Shown: in pieces, positions 25,313 through 33,393 of the stretch | Layout of the letters: every line of letters starts with the position of its first letter | How positions within the stretch are numbered: the stretch's first letter is position 1 | Notes under the pieces: model-generated | Seen by the model: only the letters and a program-made list of their open reading frames with translations | Database searches by the model: none | Told to the model about the DNA's origin: nothing | Source: Mesobacillus jeotgali | GTDB lineage: Bacteria; Bacillota; Bacilli; Bacillales; Cytobacillaceae | DNA length: 64,000 nt | Assembly (NCBI RefSeq): GCF_031759225.1 | Contig: NZ_CP134494.1 | Span: forward strand, 1,176,501-1,240,500 | Direction of reading: 5' to 3' | Translations under genes and position numbers: made by a program

Positions 25313-26302
25313 ATGTTATTTATCGATAATAAAGGAATCACAGACCCAAGGATTAACCTGGCAATTGAAGAATATGCCTTGAAGAACCTTGACATTAATG
25401 AAACGTACTTACTGTTTTATATAAACGAGCCATCCATCATCATTGGCAAAAACCAGAATACGATTGAAGAAATCAATACCGAATATGTCGACAGGAATGG
25501 CATTCATGTTGTCCGCAGATTATCAGGCGGAGGTGCTGTTTACCATGATCTTGGCAACCTGAACTTCAGCTTTATCACGAAGGACGATGGAGAAAGCTTC
25601 CACAACTTCAGGAAGTTTACCGAGCCCGTGGTGAATGCTCTAAGGAAACTAGGAGTCAATGCGGAATTAAGCGGAAGGAATGACCTGTTGGCAGAAGGAA
25701 GAAAGATATCCGGTAACGCTCAATTTTCGACAAGAGGGCGGATGTTCAGCCATGGAACACTTCTGTTTGATTCAGAGATTGAAAGCGTAGTTTCAGCGCT
25801 TAACGTAAAAAAAGACAAAATAGAATCTAAAGGTATTAAATCAATCCGCAGCCGAGTTGCGAATATCTCCGAGTTCCTTTCTGAAAAAGTGACAATTGAG
25901 GAATTCCGTTCCCTTCTGCTAAAAAATATCTTTGATGGATTGGACGATATTCCTGAGTATGTCTTAACAGAGCAGGACTGGGAAAATATCCATGAGCTTT
26001 CCAAAGAAAGATACCAGAACTGGGATTGGAATTATGGCAAGTCGCCTAAGTTCAACCTTCAGCATTCGCATCGTTTCCCAGTTGGCCAGGTCGATGTCCG
26101 CTTTGAAGTAAACAAAGGGATCATTGAAAACTGCAAAATTTATGGAGATTTCTTCGGTGTAGGCGATGTGACTGAAGTTGAGGACAAGCTGACAGGAATT
26201 AAATATGAAAGGTCCCAAATTGCTCAGGCGTTGGAAGGTGTAGATATAAAACATTATTTCGGAAATATTTCTAAAGAAGATTTCATTAACTTAATATATT
26301 AA
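25313..26302 (+). CDS. lplJ: Lipoate-protein ligase LplJ
   Basis: A 329-residue ligase that attaches free lipoate to lipoyl domains of 2-oxo acid dehydrogenases and the glycine cleavage system. Signature motifs: IVIGKNQNT-like IIIGKNQNTIEEIN, RRLSGGGAVYHDLGNLN (lipoyl-AMP binding) and KISGNAQFSTRGRMFSHGTL with the catalytic Lys. The C-terminal accessory domain follows (about 245-329). The ATG at 25313 has AAAGGAG seven bases upstream. It forms a pair with yhfI as in B. subtilis. Confidence 0.94.
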   Translation: MLFIDNKGITDPRINLAIEEYALKNLDINETYLLFYINEPSIIIGKNQNTIEEINTEYVDRNGIHVVRRLSGGGAVYHDLGNLNFSFITKDDGESFHNFRKFTEPVVNALRKLGVNAELSGRNDLLAEGRKISGNAQFSTRGRMFSHGTLLFDSEIESVVSALNVKKDKIESKGIKSIRSRVANISEFLSEKVTIEEFRSLLLKNIFDGLDDIPEYVLTEQDWENIHELSKERYQNWDWNYGKSPKFNLQHSHRFPVGQVDVRFEVNKGIIENCKIYGDFFGVGDVTEVEDKLTGIKYERSQIAQALEGVDIKHYFGNISKEDFINLIY

Positions 26303-26309
26303 CTTTTGA

Positions 26310-26338
26310 AACGCGGTGTTGATGCACCGCGTTTTTTA
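26310..26338 (+). terminator. Terminator of yhfI-lplJ
   Basis: AACGCGGTG (26310-26318) pairs with CACCGCGTT (26325-26333), followed by a T-run. Confidence 0.88.
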
Positions 26339-26469
26339 TTCTGAAAGTAAAATTGTTAGAATTCCGACATATTTTCCTTGAATCCATAATTTTCTTTCAA
26401 TATAATATATTTAGAAAACTTTTTACAAAGTTAGGTGATTCTTGTCACCGCAAAGGGGGAAGGGAGTTA

Positions 26470-28026
26470 ATGAATCTTTCATCACAGCTTCATCACACTG
26501 CCTCAATGCTGAGCAATAAGCCAGCATATTTTTTCATGGACAAAGCAAGCACCTATGCAGAGCTTGATGCTGCTGTAACTAAGTTTGCTTCTGGTCTTGA
26601 GAAACTTGGGGTAAAAAAAGGCGATCATATCGCTTTATTGCTAGGAAACTCTCCACATTTTGTCATCGGTATGTACGGAGCGCTAAGGCTCGGTGCAACA
26701 GTCATTCCCATCAATCCAATTTACACAGCAGATGAAATCGGCTATATCCTGAACAATGGCGATGTTAAAGTGGTCGTTGGTCTGGATTTAATGCTGCCGC
26801 TCGCTGAAAAAATGCATCAGCACCTGCCAAAGGTCGAACACTTCGTCATTGCGGAGACAGGCCAGAGCCAGATGTCTGAAGAGGAAATGTCCAAGCTTCC
26901 TTTAGGGCAAAAAATGAAACCGTTTACACATGTCGTTGGTTCTGGAGACCTGGATTTCAAGGGTCCTGAACTGAATGATGATGATGTTGCTGTCATTCTT
27001 TATACGTCTGGAACAACAGGCAAGCCTAAGGGAGCTATGCTTACACACCAAAATCTTTATAGCAATGCAAAGGATGTAAGCGATTACCTTAAGATGAATG
27101 AAGAAGACAAGGTGATCACGGCTTTGCCGATGTTCCATGTCTTCTGTTTGACAGTTGCCCTTAATGCGCCGCTGATGAACGGCGGAACACTGTTGATTGT
27201 CCCTAAGTTCAGCCCGGCAGAAGTATTCCGGATTGCCAGGAAATATGAGGCGACTGTTTTTGCAGGCGTACCGACGATGTATAACTTCCTATTCCAGTAT
27301 CCAGAAGGAAACCCGGATGACCTTAAGTCACTTCGACTGTGTATTTCCGGCGGTGCTTCCCTTCCGGTTGCACTTCTCCAGAACTTCGAGCGCAAGTTCA
27401 ATGTGATGGTTTCTGAAGGTTATGGTTTGTCCGAGGCTTCACCAGTAACTTGCTTTAACCCTCTTGACCGTCCGCGCAAGGCTGGTTCAATTGGAACTTC
27501 CATTGTGAATGTTGAGAACAAAGTTGTAAATGAAATGGGAGAGGAAGTGGCTCCTGGAGAAGTCGGCGAATTGATTGTCCGCGGCCCGAACGTCATGGCA
27601 GGCTATTATAGGATGCCAGAAGAAACAGCCGCGACTATCAGGGATGGCTGGCTGTATACAGGTGATCTTGCCCGCATGGATGAAGAAGGTTATTTTTACA
27701 TCGTTGACCGCAAAAAGGACCTGATCCTGGTTGGGGGATACAATGTATATCCACGTGAAGTCGAAGAAGTTTTGTATAACCATCCTGAAGTAGTTGAGGT
27801 TGCGGTCCTCGGTGTTCCGGATCCGAACTTCGGTGAAGCTGTACGCTGTTATGTCGTCAGCAAGGACCCTGAGCTGACAGAGGAGCAGCTGCTGGACTAC
27901 TGCCGTGAGCACCTGGCCAAGTACAAGGTGCCGAGCGCAATCGAGTTCCTCGAAGAGCTTCCGAAGAATACAACTGGGAAGATTTTAAGAAGAGCATTAA
28001 AGAATCAGGTTTTACAAAAACAATAA
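26470..28026 (+). CDS. yhfL: Long-chain acyl-CoA synthetase YhfL
   Basis: AMP-forming acyl-CoA ligase of 518 residues, similar in length to B. subtilis YhfL. Motifs: P-loop-like [18 protein letters not shown] (A3), [17 protein letters not shown] (A5), [22 protein letters not shown] (A7-A8) and the catalytic Lys in [14 protein letters not shown] (A10). It activates fatty acids with ATP and CoA. ATG 26470 has GGGGGAAGGGAG upstream; the frame is open 117 bases further without a good site. An enoyl-CoA hydratase gene follows, separated by a terminator. Confidence 0.93.
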   Translation: MNLSSQLHHTASMLSNKPAYFFMDKASTYAELDAAVTKFASGLEKLGVKKGDHIALLLGNSPHFVIGMYGALRLGATVIPINPIYTADEIGYILNNGDVKVVVGLDLMLPLAEKMHQHLPKVEHFVIAETGQSQMSEEEMSKLPLGQKMKPFTHVVGSGDLDFKGPELNDDDVAVILYTSGTTGKPKGAMLTHQNLYSNAKDVSDYLKMNEEDKVITALPMFHVFCLTVALNAPLMNGGTLLIVPKFSPAEVFRIARKYEATVFAGVPTMYNFLFQYPEGNPDDLKSLRLCISGGASLPVALLQNFERKFNVMVSEGYGLSEASPVTCFNPLDRPRKAGSIGTSIVNVENKVVNEMGEEVAPGEVGELIVRGPNVMAGYYRMPEETAATIRDGWLYTGDLARMDEEGYFYIVDRKKDLILVGGYNVYPREVEEVLYNHPEVVEVAVLGVPDPNFGEAVRCYVVSKDPELTEEQLLDYCREHLAKYKVPSAIEFLEELPKNTTGKILRRALKNQVLQKQ

Positions 28027-28040
28027 TTTTTACAGTTGAG

Positions 28041-28067
28041 AGGCAGGCGCCATGCTTGCCTTGTTTT
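28041..28067 (+). terminator. Terminator of yhfL
   Basis: AGGCAGGC (28041-28048) pairs with GCTTGCCT (28054-28061) with one G-U pair, followed by TGTTTTG. A second inverted repeat ATCAAAGC/GCTTTGAT lies at about 28104-28123. Confidence 0.65.
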
Positions 28068-28179
28068 GTGTAATCTCAGCTTCGAAAGCTGGACAGAGTA
28101 AATCAAAGCGCTGGTGCTTTGATAAAGGGGCAGGAAATTTGCTCCCTGGGCTAGAATGTCATTGGAGAAGGAGTTGATC

Positions 28180-28959
28180 ATGGTGGGAAACATCGATTTT
28201 CAATTACAGGGACATACAGCAATCGTCACGCTGAATCGCCCGGATGCATTAAATGCTTTTAATTATGAGACGCTTGATGAGTTACAGAATGTCATTGAAA
28301 AAATCAGGACAAACCGTGAAGCCAGAGTCGTGATTTTTACCGGTGCTGGCGATAAAGCATTCAGCGTGGGAGCTGATTTGAAGGAACGCCGCACTCTGTC
28401 TGATGAAGACGTGAAGCGGAATATCTATAAAATCGGCGAGGTATTCACGATGGTAGACCAGCTGCCGCAGCCGACAATCGCAGCCATCAATGGATTTGCC
28501 TTCGGTGGCGGAATGGAGCTTGCCCTGGCATGTGATTTCCGTGTTGCCGCAGCTGGGACGCAGATGGGATTGACAGAAACGAGCCTGGCAATCATACCTG
28601 GAGCAGGAGGAACTCAACGGCTTCCAAGGCTGATTGGCCAGGCAAAAGCACTTGAGCTGATATTGACAGCGCGCCGGCTGAAAGCTGAGGAAGCACTGGA
28701 TTATGGCCTCGTTACCGCTGTAGTCAAAAAAGAAAGCTTGCTTGATGAATGCATGAAATTTGCCGAAATGATGCTGGCTAACGGACCTGTTGCACTGCAG
28801 CAGGCTAAATACGCCGTCAAGCAGGGGATGAATGCCGACTTACAGACAGGACTGCAAATTGAGCGCAAAGCCTATGAAGTCACCATCCCGACAGAAGACC
28901 GGCTCGAAGCACTGGCCGCATTCAGCGAGAAACGGAAGCCAGAATTTAAAGGAAAGTAA
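28180..28959 (+). CDS. Enoyl-CoA hydratase/isomerase family protein
   Basis: A 259-residue crotonase-fold protein. Typical motifs: TLNRPDALNAFN, the oxyanion-hole segments GDKAFSVGADLKER and NGFAFGGGMELALACDFR, and the catalytic glutamates in LTETSLAIIPGAGGTQRLPR. All residues expected for an active hydratase are present, so it can hydrate 2-enoyl-CoAs in beta-oxidation or a similar pathway. The ATG at 28180 has AAGGAG six bases upstream. It lies 150 bases after the acyl-CoA synthetase yhfL, so a joint fatty-acid role is likely but not shown. Confidence 0.9.
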   Translation: MVGNIDFQLQGHTAIVTLNRPDALNAFNYETLDELQNVIEKIRTNREARVVIFTGAGDKAFSVGADLKERRTLSDEDVKRNIYKIGEVFTMVDQLPQPTIAAINGFAFGGGMELALACDFRVAAAGTQMGLTETSLAIIPGAGGTQRLPRLIGQAKALELILTARRLKAEEALDYGLVTAVVKKESLLDECMKFAEMMLANGPVALQQAKYAVKQGMNADLQTGLQIERKAYEVTIPTEDRLEALAAFSEKRKPEFKGK

Positions 28960-28962
28960 CTC

Positions 28963-28987
28963 AACACGGCCGCGGCCGTGTTTTTTT
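28963..28987 (+). terminator. Terminator of the enoyl-CoA hydratase gene
   Basis: AACACGGCC (28963-28971) pairs with GGCCGTGTT (28974-28982), a perfect stem with a two-base nominal loop, followed by a T-run. Confidence 0.85.
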
Positions 28988-29080
28988 ATGTTGATTGCAT
29001 TCTAGTTATTGCAAAAAAGGATGTTGAGAGACCATATAAATTGCACATTTCTTCGATTCGTACGCCGAATTTTGAAATAT

Positions 29081-29155
29081 ATCGACTACAATTCCATGAT
29101 ATCGACCACTTCTTAGATATATCGACCACATTTTCGAATATATCGGCCAACTGCA
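29081..29155. repeat. 20-bp tandem repeats, four copies
   Basis: ATCGA or ATCGG begins units at 29081, 29101, 29121 and 29142 (spacing 20, 20, 21). Units share ATATATCGACCAC and diverge in the rest. It is the main structure in the 343-base gap before azlC; the remainder shows only a likely AT-rich promoter region. Confidence 0.75.
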
Positions 29156-29303
29156 CTTTTGAGGCCAGCGATTCGAATTTTTAACCGGTCAAATTATTTC
29201 GGTAAAAGAAATACTTTTCCAAGCTGCTGGAAGTATGTATAATATATTTTAATTGATTAAAGGGTTTCGATTTTTACATAGTGATAGAAAGGGCGGGGAT
29301 CTC

Positions 29304-30032
29304 GTGGAAGGTACATTGGCTGTAAAGCATGCAACAGATTTTAAAAAAGGGATTCAATCAGGCATCAGCATTGCGATAGGGTATATGCCGATTGCACTTA
29401 CCTTTGGCTTGATCGCCAAGACAACGGGACTTGCGCTCGGTGAGACGGTCATGATGAGCATGCTGGTATTCGCGGGCGCCGCACAATACATTTCCTTAAG
29501 CCTCCTTGCTCAGGGAATCGGTATTTTTGAAGTTATTCTCACTACCTTTATCGTGAATATCCGCCATTTCCTCATGTCTGCCTCCTTGAATGAAAAGGCA
29601 GAAGAGGATACGGTTGGGGCAAGGATGGGGTATTCCTTCGGGATTACCGATGAGACGTTTTCGGTCGCAGCAACGCGGGAGGGAACGGTCAATGCCGGTT
29701 ATATGTTCGGTTTGAATCTCACTGCCTACTCAAGCTGGGTCGTCTTTTCCGGGCTAGGCTTCCTTGTCGGGGCCGGATTGCCGCAAACTCTTCAGGAAAG
29801 CATGTCAGTCGCATTATATGCTATGTTTGTCGGCTTATTGGTTCCATCAATGAAAACCAATGTGAAAGTTGTATACCTGGCAGCACTTGCTGCTGCGTTC
29901 AACTCGATTTTTACGATGGCTGAACTGATGTCCACTGGCTGGGCTATTGTCCTGGCGACTTTATTGTCGGCCATTATCGTAGAGGTTGTAGAAAGCTCTA
30001 AGAAGGACAGGAGGGCAGAGGCAGATGAGTAA
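29304..30032 (+). CDS. azlC: AzlC family branched-chain amino acid exporter subunit
   Basis: A 242-residue membrane protein with the AzlC motifs: GIQSGISIAIGYMPIALTFG near the N-terminus, FAGAAQYISLSLL, the conserved NIRHFLMSASL, and GITDETFSVA. AzlC with AzlD exports branched-chain amino acids or analogues. GTG at 29304 is used as start because AAAGGGCGGGG lies five bases before it. It overlaps azlD by eight bases, so the two form one transporter operon. In B. subtilis azlCD belongs to a different locus. Confidence 0.9.
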   Translation: MEGTLAVKHATDFKKGIQSGISIAIGYMPIALTFGLIAKTTGLALGETVMMSMLVFAGAAQYISLSLLAQGIGIFEVILTTFIVNIRHFLMSASLNEKAEEDTVGARMGYSFGITDETFSVAATREGTVNAGYMFGLNLTAYSSWVVFSGLGFLVGAGLPQTLQESMSVALYAMFVGLLVPSMKTNVKVVYLAALAAAFNSIFTMAELMSTGWAIVLATLLSAIIVEVVESSKKDRRAEADE

Positions 30033-30330
30033 AGAAATCATCATCATGATCATTGGGATGGCGGTCGTGACCTACATCCCGAGGATGCTTCCGTTCGTGA
30101 TGTTCCGCGGTAAAGAATTGCCGCCTTTCCTGCAGGGTGTTCTGAAAAATGTCCCTTATGCCACACTGGGGGCGCTGATTTTCCCGGCAATCCTGTTCAT
30201 TCAGGAAGACATCTGGTACGGATTGATCGGAGCCGCGGCCGCTTTCATCGTTGCCTTTATGGGTGCGAATGTCATTGTAGTCGTCATAGGATCGATTTCA
30301 GTCTTGACTTTATATTCTTATTTCTTTTAG
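30025..30330 (+). CDS. azlD: AzlD family branched-chain amino acid exporter subunit
   Basis: A 101-residue protein with three to four membrane segments and the family motif VTYIPRMLPFVMFRGKELPP, followed by LQGVLKNVPYATLGALIFPAIL. It is the small partner of AzlC. The ATG at 30025 lies inside the end of azlC, which indicates translational coupling. Confidence 0.9.
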   Translation: MSKEIIIMIIGMAVVTYIPRMLPFVMFRGKELPPFLQGVLKNVPYATLGALIFPAILFIQEDIWYGLIGAAAAFIVAFMGANVIVVVIGSISVLTLYSYFF

Positions 30331-30359
30331 ATCTGCTGGCATGCAGGTCTATTTTTTTT
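30329..30359 (+). terminator. Terminator of azlCD
   Basis: AGATCTGC (30329-30336) pairs with GCAGGTCT (30343-30350) with one G-U pair; T-run at 30352-30359. The arm overlaps the azlD stop codon. Confidence 0.8.
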
Positions 30360-30417
30360 GCCAATGAAAGGGACTAATCTAAAAAAAGGGCTGGCTGATT
30401 ACAAAAATAAAGAAATG

Positions 30418-30445
30418 TTGACAAGATGAATGAATAGATTATAAT
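30418..30445 (+). promoter_or_regulatory. Sigma-A promoter of the ABC importer operon
   Basis: Perfect -35 TTGACA (30418-30423) and perfect -10 TATAAT (30440-30445), 16 bases apart. A dyad directly downstream probably allows repression of this strong promoter. Confidence 0.88.
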
Positions 30446-30446
30446 T

Positions 30447-30479
30447 AACTTTATTAATTCCGACTATACTAATAAGTTT
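30447..30479. promoter_or_regulatory. Probable operator at the transcription start of the importer operon
   Basis: AACTTTATTA and TAATAAGTT flank the core ATTCCGACTATAC, giving an imperfect dyad right after the -10 box. The core reminds me of CymR-type sites in front of sulfur-uptake operons in Bacillales, which would suit a sulfonate or taurine-type importer. I cannot verify that match here. Confidence 0.5.
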
Positions 30480-30500
30480 TATGAGAATAGGGTGGTTAAA

Positions 30501-31289
30501 TTGTTTATCGAAATCAGCAATGTACACAAACAGTATGAAGATAAAAATAATCACCAGGTTGATATTTTAAAAGATATTAATCTAGGAGTGAATAAAGGGG
30601 AATTTGTATCGATCCTTGGTCCATCGGGGTGTGGCAAATCCACGCTTCTTTCGATAGTGGCCGGGCTGACTCCAGCTACAAGCGGAGAAGTTTCAGTTTT
30701 AGGTAAAAGAATTGATAAACCAGGGAAGGACCGGGGGATGGTGTTCCAGCAGGCAGCGCTTTTTCCATGGCTGAATGTCCTGGAGAATGTCCTGTTTCCG
30801 CTTAAACAGGAAATGCCGAAGAAGCAGGCAGAAGCCGAGGCAAAAAAACAGCTGCAAAAGGTCCAGTTGAGCAAGTATCTTTCACATTATCCTCATGAGC
30901 TTTCAGGTGGAATGCAGCAGCGGGTGGCCATTGCCAGGGCGCTGGCGATGAATCCGGAAATCCTCTTGATGGATGAACCTTTTGGGGCGCTTGATGAACA
31001 AACTCGCTCACGCCTGCATGGGCAGCTGGAGACGATTTGGGCTGAAACACAAAAGACTATCTTATTCGTAACCCACAGCATTTCCGAATCCATTAAGCTA
31101 TCAGACCGAATCATCGTGATGGGAACAAAACCAGGAGTGATCCTTAAGGATATTAAAGTGGACATTCCCAGGCCCCGCGATGAGCATAAAAAAGAGATGG
31201 TTGAGCTGGAAGAATATATTATGGGCTACCTGAAGAAGGAGATCGACAAAGTCATCAGGGAGGAGCTTGCAGATGAATCCGCACATTAA
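30501..31289 (+). CDS. ABC transporter ATPase, nitrate/sulfonate/taurine type
   Basis: A 262-residue ATPase of the SsuB/TauB/NrtD group. Walker A GPSGCGKST (about residues 40-48), Q-loop MVFQQAALFPWL, signature ELSGGMQQRVAIARAL, Walker B LLMDEPFGALD and switch FVTHSISESI. The TTG at 30501 is preferred: AGGGTGG is five bases upstream, whereas GTG 30492 lies within that site. It overlaps the permease gene by 17 bases. With permease and binding protein it forms an importer for a small sulfur- or nitrogen-containing compound. The substrate is not determined by sequence. Confidence 0.9.
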   Translation: MFIEISNVHKQYEDKNNHQVDILKDINLGVNKGEFVSILGPSGCGKSTLLSIVAGLTPATSGEVSVLGKRIDKPGKDRGMVFQQAALFPWLNVLENVLFPLKQEMPKKQAEAEAKKQLQKVQLSKYLSHYPHELSGGMQQRVAIARALAMNPEILLMDEPFGALDEQTRSRLHGQLETIWAETQKTILFVTHSISESIKLSDRIIVMGTKPGVILKDIKVDIPRPRDEHKKEMVELEEYIMGYLKKEIDKVIREELADESAH

Positions 31290-32028
31290 GAGAATCATAT
31301 TTTTCGCAGCAATCATTGCATTCTGGTACGCCGGAAGCGAGCTGGAGTGGTGGATGCCAATCATCCTTCCATCTCCGGAAAAGGTCCTAGAGGCATTGGT
31401 CATAGGATTCGAGGATAAAACCTTGATATATGATTTGATTGCCAGCTTCAAGCGACTTGGGATTGGCCTTGGACTTTCCCTGGTAATCGGGACAGCGCTC
31501 GGAGTCCTGCTTGCAAAATCCAAAACGGCGGATGAGACGCTTGGAACAATCGTCCTTGCTTTTCAAAGTGTACCGAGCATTGTATGGCTTCCACTCGCGA
31601 TCATGTGGTTCGGCATGAATGAGAAGGCCGTCATTTTTGTAGTCGTTCTAGGAGGAACATTTGTGATGACCCTTAATATCAGGGTGGGCATCAAAAATGT
31701 TTCACCATTATTCATAAAGGCAGCCAGGACAATGGGTGTGAATGGCTGGAATTTGTATAAGAGAGTGATTTTTCCGGCAGCCATCCCCTATGTAGTCACG
31801 GGTTCAAGGCTGGCATGGGCATTTGCCTGGAGGGCCCTCATGGCAGGGGAACTTTTAAGCACGGGTCCGGGTCTTGGATATACTCTGCGCTACGCTTCAG
31901 ACTTCGGCAATATGGGTCTGGTCATAGGCGTCATGATCATCATTGGCATTATTGGAACAGTGGTTGACCAGCTTATCTTCCAGCGCATCGAAAAATCGGT
32001 GCTGAATCGCTGGGGACTTGAATCATAA
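31273..32028 (+). CDS. ABC transporter permease, nitrate/sulfonate/taurine type
   Basis: A 251-residue BPD-type permease with about six membrane segments. The ATPase-docking loop is visible as KAARTMGVNGWNLYKRVIFP (EAA motif region, about residues 153-172). Typical SsuC/TauC features include LPSPEKVLEAL near the N-terminus and SVPSIVWLPLAIMWFG. The ATG at 31273 has GGGAGGAGC upstream and lies inside the ATPase gene. It is the membrane subunit of the importer; the binding-protein gene follows after 17 bases. Confidence 0.9.
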   Translation: MNPHIKRIIFFAAIIAFWYAGSELEWWMPIILPSPEKVLEALVIGFEDKTLIYDLIASFKRLGIGLGLSLVIGTALGVLLAKSKTADETLGTIVLAFQSVPSIVWLPLAIMWFGMNEKAVIFVVVLGGTFVMTLNIRVGIKNVSPLFIKAARTMGVNGWNLYKRVIFPAAIPYVVTGSRLAWAFAWRALMAGELLSTGPGLGYTLRYASDFGNMGLVIGVMIIIGIIGTVVDQLIFQRIEKSVLNRWGLES

Positions 32029-32045
32029 AAACAGGAGGGAATCAC

Positions 32046-33047
32046 ATGAAAAAAGCTTCGATATTTCTTGCAGTTCTAATGGCATTCGCGGTGCTGCTTG
32101 CAGGCTGCGGTGCAGGAGGATCATCCACAGCATCTGGTGAAAAGGAGAAAATCGTCATCGGTTATTTCCCGAACATCAATCACGTACCTGCCATGGTGGC
32201 AAAAGATAAGGGCTATTTTGAACAGCAGCTTGGAGATGGTACAACAATCGAGTATAAGACATTCGCTGAAGGCGGCTCATTCATGACTGCCTTGAAAACA
32301 GGGGAAATCGATGCAGGTCTTGTCGGGCCGGGCCCGGCTATGAATAACTACTCAACAGGCGCTGATGTTAAGATCATTGCGGGTGCATCCACTGGGGGCA
32401 CGGTGGTTCTCGCAAGGAAGGGAGTCAAGATTGATTCAGTTGAAGACTTCGCAGGCAAGACGTTCATCACACCGGGCGTAGGTTGCACACACGATGTCCA
32501 GTATGAAACGTACCTGGAGGCGGAAGGTATTACATCACAGCGTATCGGCGGGACGATGAAGCATCTTACCGGCCAGCCGGCACAGTACGCGGCAATGCTG
32601 AAGGCAGGCAAGGTGGACATCGCTGTAGCACCAGAACCATGGGCAGCCGTCATTGAAAAAGAAACAGGAGCAGAAGTCGTCATCGGCTGGAATGAAGTAT
32701 CATTTGGCGAAACACTCCCTGCATCCGTAATGGTCACTTCCGGTAAGATGATCGAGGAACAGCCTGAAACTGTCCAAAAAATAATTGATGCTCATAAAGA
32801 TGCTGTGAAATTCATCAACGAAAATCCAGCAGAAGCACAAGCAATCACGATCAACGACATTAAAGAAACAACAGGGCAAGAACTGGAAAAGGATGTAGTC
32901 GAGCTGGCATGGGAGCGCATCGGCTTCACACATGAAGTAGATGCACAGGCAATCCAGGACTTCTCGGATTCATCCTACACTTTAAAGTTCTTGAAAGACA
33001 AACCAGACTTCAAAACATTGATTGACGATAGCTTCCTGAAGAATTAA
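32046..33047 (+). CDS. ABC transporter substrate-binding lipoprotein, SsuA/NrtA type
   Basis: A 333-residue binding protein with lipoprotein signal ending LLAGC (lipid Cys about C21), followed by a Gly/Ser-rich linker. The mature part matches the NMT1/SsuA-like fold: IGYFPNINHVPAMVAKDKGYF, EGGSFMTALKTGEIDAGLVG, TPGVGCTHDVQYETYL and VAPEPWAAVIEKETGA. These proteins bind sulfonates, nitrate, taurine or thiamine precursors. Third gene of the operon; AGGAGGG lies upstream. Confidence 0.9.
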   Translation: MKKASIFLAVLMAFAVLLAGCGAGGSSTASGEKEKIVIGYFPNINHVPAMVAKDKGYFEQQLGDGTTIEYKTFAEGGSFMTALKTGEIDAGLVGPGPAMNNYSTGADVKIIAGASTGGTVVLARKGVKIDSVEDFAGKTFITPGVGCTHDVQYETYLEAEGITSQRIGGTMKHLTGQPAQYAAMLKAGKVDIAVAPEPWAAVIEKETGAEVVIGWNEVSFGETLPASVMVTSGKMIEEQPETVQKIIDAHKDAVKFINENPAEAQAITINDIKETTGQELEKDVVELAWERIGFTHEVDAQAIQDFSDSSYTLKFLKDKPDFKTLIDDSFLKN

Positions 33048-33063
33048 AGAAGCTAGCATAAAG

Positions 33064-33098
33064 AAAAAGGTATCGGGATTTTTTCCTGGTACCTTTTT
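33064..33098 (+). terminator. Terminator of the importer operon
   Basis: AAAAAGGTATCGGGA (33064-33078) pairs with TCCTGGTACCTTTTT (about 33084-33098) with G-U pairs; the tail is T-rich. Confidence 0.75.
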
Positions 33099-33175
33099 GC
33101 TGTTAAAAGCAAATGTCTGACTAGACGAAGAAATGTAGAACTTAGGAATTACTACAACTGAATTGCTGCTATGGA

Positions 33176-33312
33176 GAATTCGGTAACAAGTTGGGTGAAC
33201 ATGTGCCCGAAAAGCGGGGGAGTCGGTGAATTCGGTAACAAGTTGGAAGAACATGTGCCCGAAAAGCGGAGGAGTCGGAGAATTGGGTAATTGTTGGATG
33301 AGCATTTCCTCC
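33176..33312. repeat. 52-bp tandem repeats, two full and one degenerate copy
   Basis: GAATTCGGTAACAAGTTGG starts at 33176 and 33228, and a changed version GAATTGGGTAATTGTTGG starts at 33280, a period of exactly 52. Both full units end with TGTGCCCGAAAAGCGG and GGAGTCGG. The array lies in the 345-base gap before the M48 protease gene. The sequence is unrelated to the 52-bp array at 16279. Confidence 0.88.
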
Positions 33313-33393
33313 TGCCAGCAATAACTTGTTCTATTTTTGGGACAAAGGATTAAAATAGTTATAGACATGGTTGTACGTAAAGGGGGAGAAGCT

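Noticed and set aside
28978-29184. Plus-strand frame of 68 codons after the enoyl-CoA hydratase gene
   Set aside because: It begins within the terminator and runs through the 20-bp repeats; no ribosome binding site.
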